Shown: positions 11,636-13,446 of the stretch, piece after piece | How the letters are laid out: each line of letters opens with the position of its first letter | How positions within the stretch are numbered: position 1 is the first letter of the stretch | Assembly: GCA_011065225.1 (NCBI GenBank) | Contig: JAAKFC010000024.1 | Coordinates: 1 to 13,446, forward strand | Direction of reading: 5' to 3' | Length of the DNA stretch: 13,446 bases | Source: Chlamydiota bacterium | Lineage (GTDB): Bacteria > Chlamydiota > Chlamydiia > Chlamydiales > Rhabdochlamydiaceae | Program-made: the position numbers and the translations under genes | Notes under the pieces: model-generated | What the model saw: the letters and a program-made list of their open reading frames with translations, nothing else | Databases searched by the model: none | What the model was told of the DNA's origin: nothing

Positions 11636-13446
11636 AATAATAGTGTTGTTTTTCTCCAAAAAATGTTCGAATACTACTTCTAAAAAGCCGCTTTTTCTCA
11701 CATTCACGAGCTTCCATTAAGCGACACAAAAATTCCGGAATATCACCAGGACGACGTTCGAGTTCGCGGCAGCGCATTTCCAAAAGATCTTCCCTGGGAT
11801 CAGTGATGATTTTAGGAGTAATGAAGAAAAACATTTCCGTGCTGTCGTCGGTCAATTCCGTAGAACCAAAAAGCTTTCCAAGACCTGGAATTTCGCCTAA
11901 AAATGGGACCTTTTGCGTACTATCGCGCACCGACTTACGACGCAGGCCCCCTAAAATGATTGTCTGCCCATCATAGACACGCACCTCATTTTCAATATGA
12001 CGCTTATCGACAGGAGGGCGATCATCCTTGCTTTGTTTTGTCGTATCAAATGTGATATTCGTCTGGAGAGTGATAAAACCCTTTCCCGACTGACATTCAC
12101 ACTCCTCAAACTCCTCAAAAAGATGAATGATCGGCGTCAAGATGATATTGATACCGTATTGGGCACGAGTGAACGATTTTTCAAAGGCGATCCCCTTGTT
12201 CGTATCGATTGGCGCGGCACCATTATTGAGAGAAATTTCCTCCAAAATCGAAATCGTAGCAGGAGTTTGATTCACCGTGATGACCGAAGGAGCTGCATTG
12301 AGTTGAATATCCTCTTGCGTCATCAAAAAGCTATAGGCCAGATCAAAAGCGGGGAAGTGCTTAGATTTTCCTCCCGAAAAAAGGAAGAAGAGGACCCCAG
12401 TACCGACTGGATCGTTCAAACCACCTTTCGGTGGCAAATTCGGACCATCATAGCGAGAACCATTGTTTGCATTTCCAAATTTCAAGAGATTGAGGCCATA
12501 GTTTGATTGATTATTGAGCTTTTTCTCGAAGAGCAAAATCTCGATTTGCACCATTTTTTTCGGCACATCCAATCGATGAAGCAAATCTTTAATGCGCCCA
12601 AGCACATCGCGGCGCACAACCATCAGCAGATTCCCCGTTTTGGGATCGGGAATGAAATGCTCTGAATCGATATCGATCTCAATTTTCGTTTCGATTTCAG
12701 GTTTAAAGCGCTGTGGGGGAACCGTCAGGCCCGGAGCATTTGCATAGCCATCCGGGGGCATATTCTGCGCTCGCACCTGTGCGGTCACATCGATATTTTC
12801 CCGAAACTCCGGAACAGCATGGAAAAGCGAATAATATACACGATCCATCACCTTGGCGAGGTCAATAGGATCACTGTGCTTGCAGTTATAGATATAAATC
12901 GTCATCTCGGCTGGATCTTGCAGCTGATTTTCCGTATCACACACCAGCTTTTCGGCTCGATCGACAATTTCCCGCTGCCCCATCAAGACCAGAGCATTTC
13001 CATGTTGCGGAGTGATAATCGAAAGCCCCTCATTGTCAATCTTTCCAAAAGGAGACCGCATTGGTTTTTCAAGAGAATCAGAGAAAAACGTCTTCAAAAT
13101 CTTCTCCATCTCCCGAATACTCATCTTCGAGACCGTAACCACTTTTGAGACCTTTCCATTGGGGTCTTGCCATACAGTCCGATACAGATTGAGAAGTTTT
13201 TCCACCTCCTGCTTCGTTGAAACAATGGCCACCTTCCCGCCAATGTTGTAGACAAAAGTCATCTTAGGATCAGAAAAACGCTCAAAAAACTGAAACGCCG
13301 ATTTCACATGTTCTACTGGAGGTGAAAAGACATAAAAGATTCGACGATGATCTTGGATGTGGCGAATATCCTCCAAACTCGAAGCAATTGCCTCTACAGC
13401 TGATGGATCCTGCTTGAAAATATAGAGCTGGCGGGTATAGGGGTTG
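11628..13446 (-). CDS. gspD: Type II secretion outer-membrane secretin GspD (N-terminus beyond window)
   Basis: 605 residues are visible and the frame is open to the last base of the window, so the start and any signal peptide are missing. GspD forms the multimeric outer-membrane channel. The periplasmic N domains are seen as repeated RIFYVFSPP / TIYIYNCKHSDPIDLAKVM / LMVVRRDVLGRIKDLLHRLDVP modules. The secretin core follows, with VQIEILLFEKKLNNQSNYG, the gate/beta-barrel part, VRVYDGQTIILGGL and KVPFLGEIPGLGKLF, and it ends FFFITPKIITDP. After this comes a tail of about 52 highly charged residues ending HYYYD, possibly a pilotin-binding (S-domain-like) region. The stop TGA lies inside the start of gspE (ATGACTGA), so the two genes are translationally coupled. 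Confidence 0.94.
   Translation of the reverse strand, partial: NPYTRQLYIFKQDPSAVEAIASSLEDIRHIQDHRRIFYVFSPPVEHVKSAFQFFERFSDPKMTFVYNIGGKVAIVSTKQEVEKLLNLYRTVWQDPNGKVSKVVTVSKMSIREMEKILKTFFSDSLEKPMRSPFGKIDNEGLSIITPQHGNALVLMGQREIVDRAEKLVCDTENQLQDPAEMTIYIYNCKHSDPIDLAKVMDRVYYSLFHAVPEFRENIDVTAQVRAQNMPPDGYANAPGLTVPPQRFKPEIETKIEIDIDSEHFIPDPKTGNLLMVVRRDVLGRIKDLLHRLDVPKKMVQIEILLFEKKLNNQSNYGLNLLKFGNANNGSRYDGPNLPPKGGLNDPVGTGVLFFLFSGGKSKHFPAFDLAYSFLMTQEDIQLNAAPSVITVNQTPATISILEEISLNNGAAPIDTNKGIAFEKSFTRAQYGINIILTPIIHLFEEFEECECQSGKGFITLQTNITFDTTKQSKDDRPPVDKRHIENEVRVYDGQTIILGGLRRKSVRDSTQKVPFLGEIPGLGKLFGSTELTDDSTEMFFFITPKIITDPREDLLEMRCRELERRPGDIPEFLCRLMEARECEKKRLFRSSIRTFFGEKQHYYYD

Noticed and set aside
11636..11707. 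24-codon N-terminal extension of GspE
   Set aside because: It lies within the gspD 3' coding region in another frame; the family N-terminus and the 8-base coupling overlap fit ATG 11635 better.

Overview
The window looks like part of a chromosome from the phylum Chlamydiae, most likely an environmental (Waddlia- or Parachlamydia-like) member. The reasons are the type II secretion (T2SS) order gspD-gspE-gspF-gspG-pseudopilin, which matches the chlamydial locus, the PEBP-family gene, the moderate AT richness, and two small bilobed-hydrophobic proteins that resemble chlamydial inclusion membrane (Inc) proteins. The assignment comes from family recognition and layout only; no database search was possible.

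Left part (1-4071, mostly + strand). The 3' end of rsmD (16S rRNA m2G966 methyltransferase) is followed about 2.1 kb later by coaD (CoA biosynthesis). These two genes are neighbours in many bacteria. Between them lie two paralogous class I SAM methyltransferases that both begin with a signal peptide, and two small Cys-rich proteins with two hydrophobic segments each, one on each strand. A degenerate second copy of the rsmD 3' end (about 746-808) sits directly before the first methyltransferase. This points to an insertion at the rsmD end that brought in, or displaced, its 3' terminus. coaD is followed by a cold-shock protein gene and a signal-peptide-bearing GT92-like glycosyltransferase; these three are tightly packed or overlapping.

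Middle part (4068-7461). An 858-residue exported protein made almost wholly of about 32 MORN/YwqK-type repeats runs on the - strand, and its stop overlaps the stop of the glycosyltransferase. Divergent from it is a small hydrophilic hypothetical gene (+). Next comes a four-helix membrane protein gene (-) with its own promoter and a terminator that lies over the end of the hypothetical gene.

Right part (7570-13446, - strand). This is a compact T2SS operon: gspD (cut by the window end), gspE, gspF, gspG and a GspH-like pseudopilin, then a PEBP/YbhB-like gene 18 bases downstream. Both pseudopilins lack the usual Gly at -1 of the prepilin peptidase site (Ala in GspG, Asn in the second).

Taken together, a T2SS assembly locus lies near four predicted exported proteins: two methyltransferases, one glycosyltransferase and one giant repeat protein. 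Whether these are T2SS clients is inference. No RNA genes, CRISPR arrays, transposases or integrases were seen, and there is no gene-free stretch over 300 bases.
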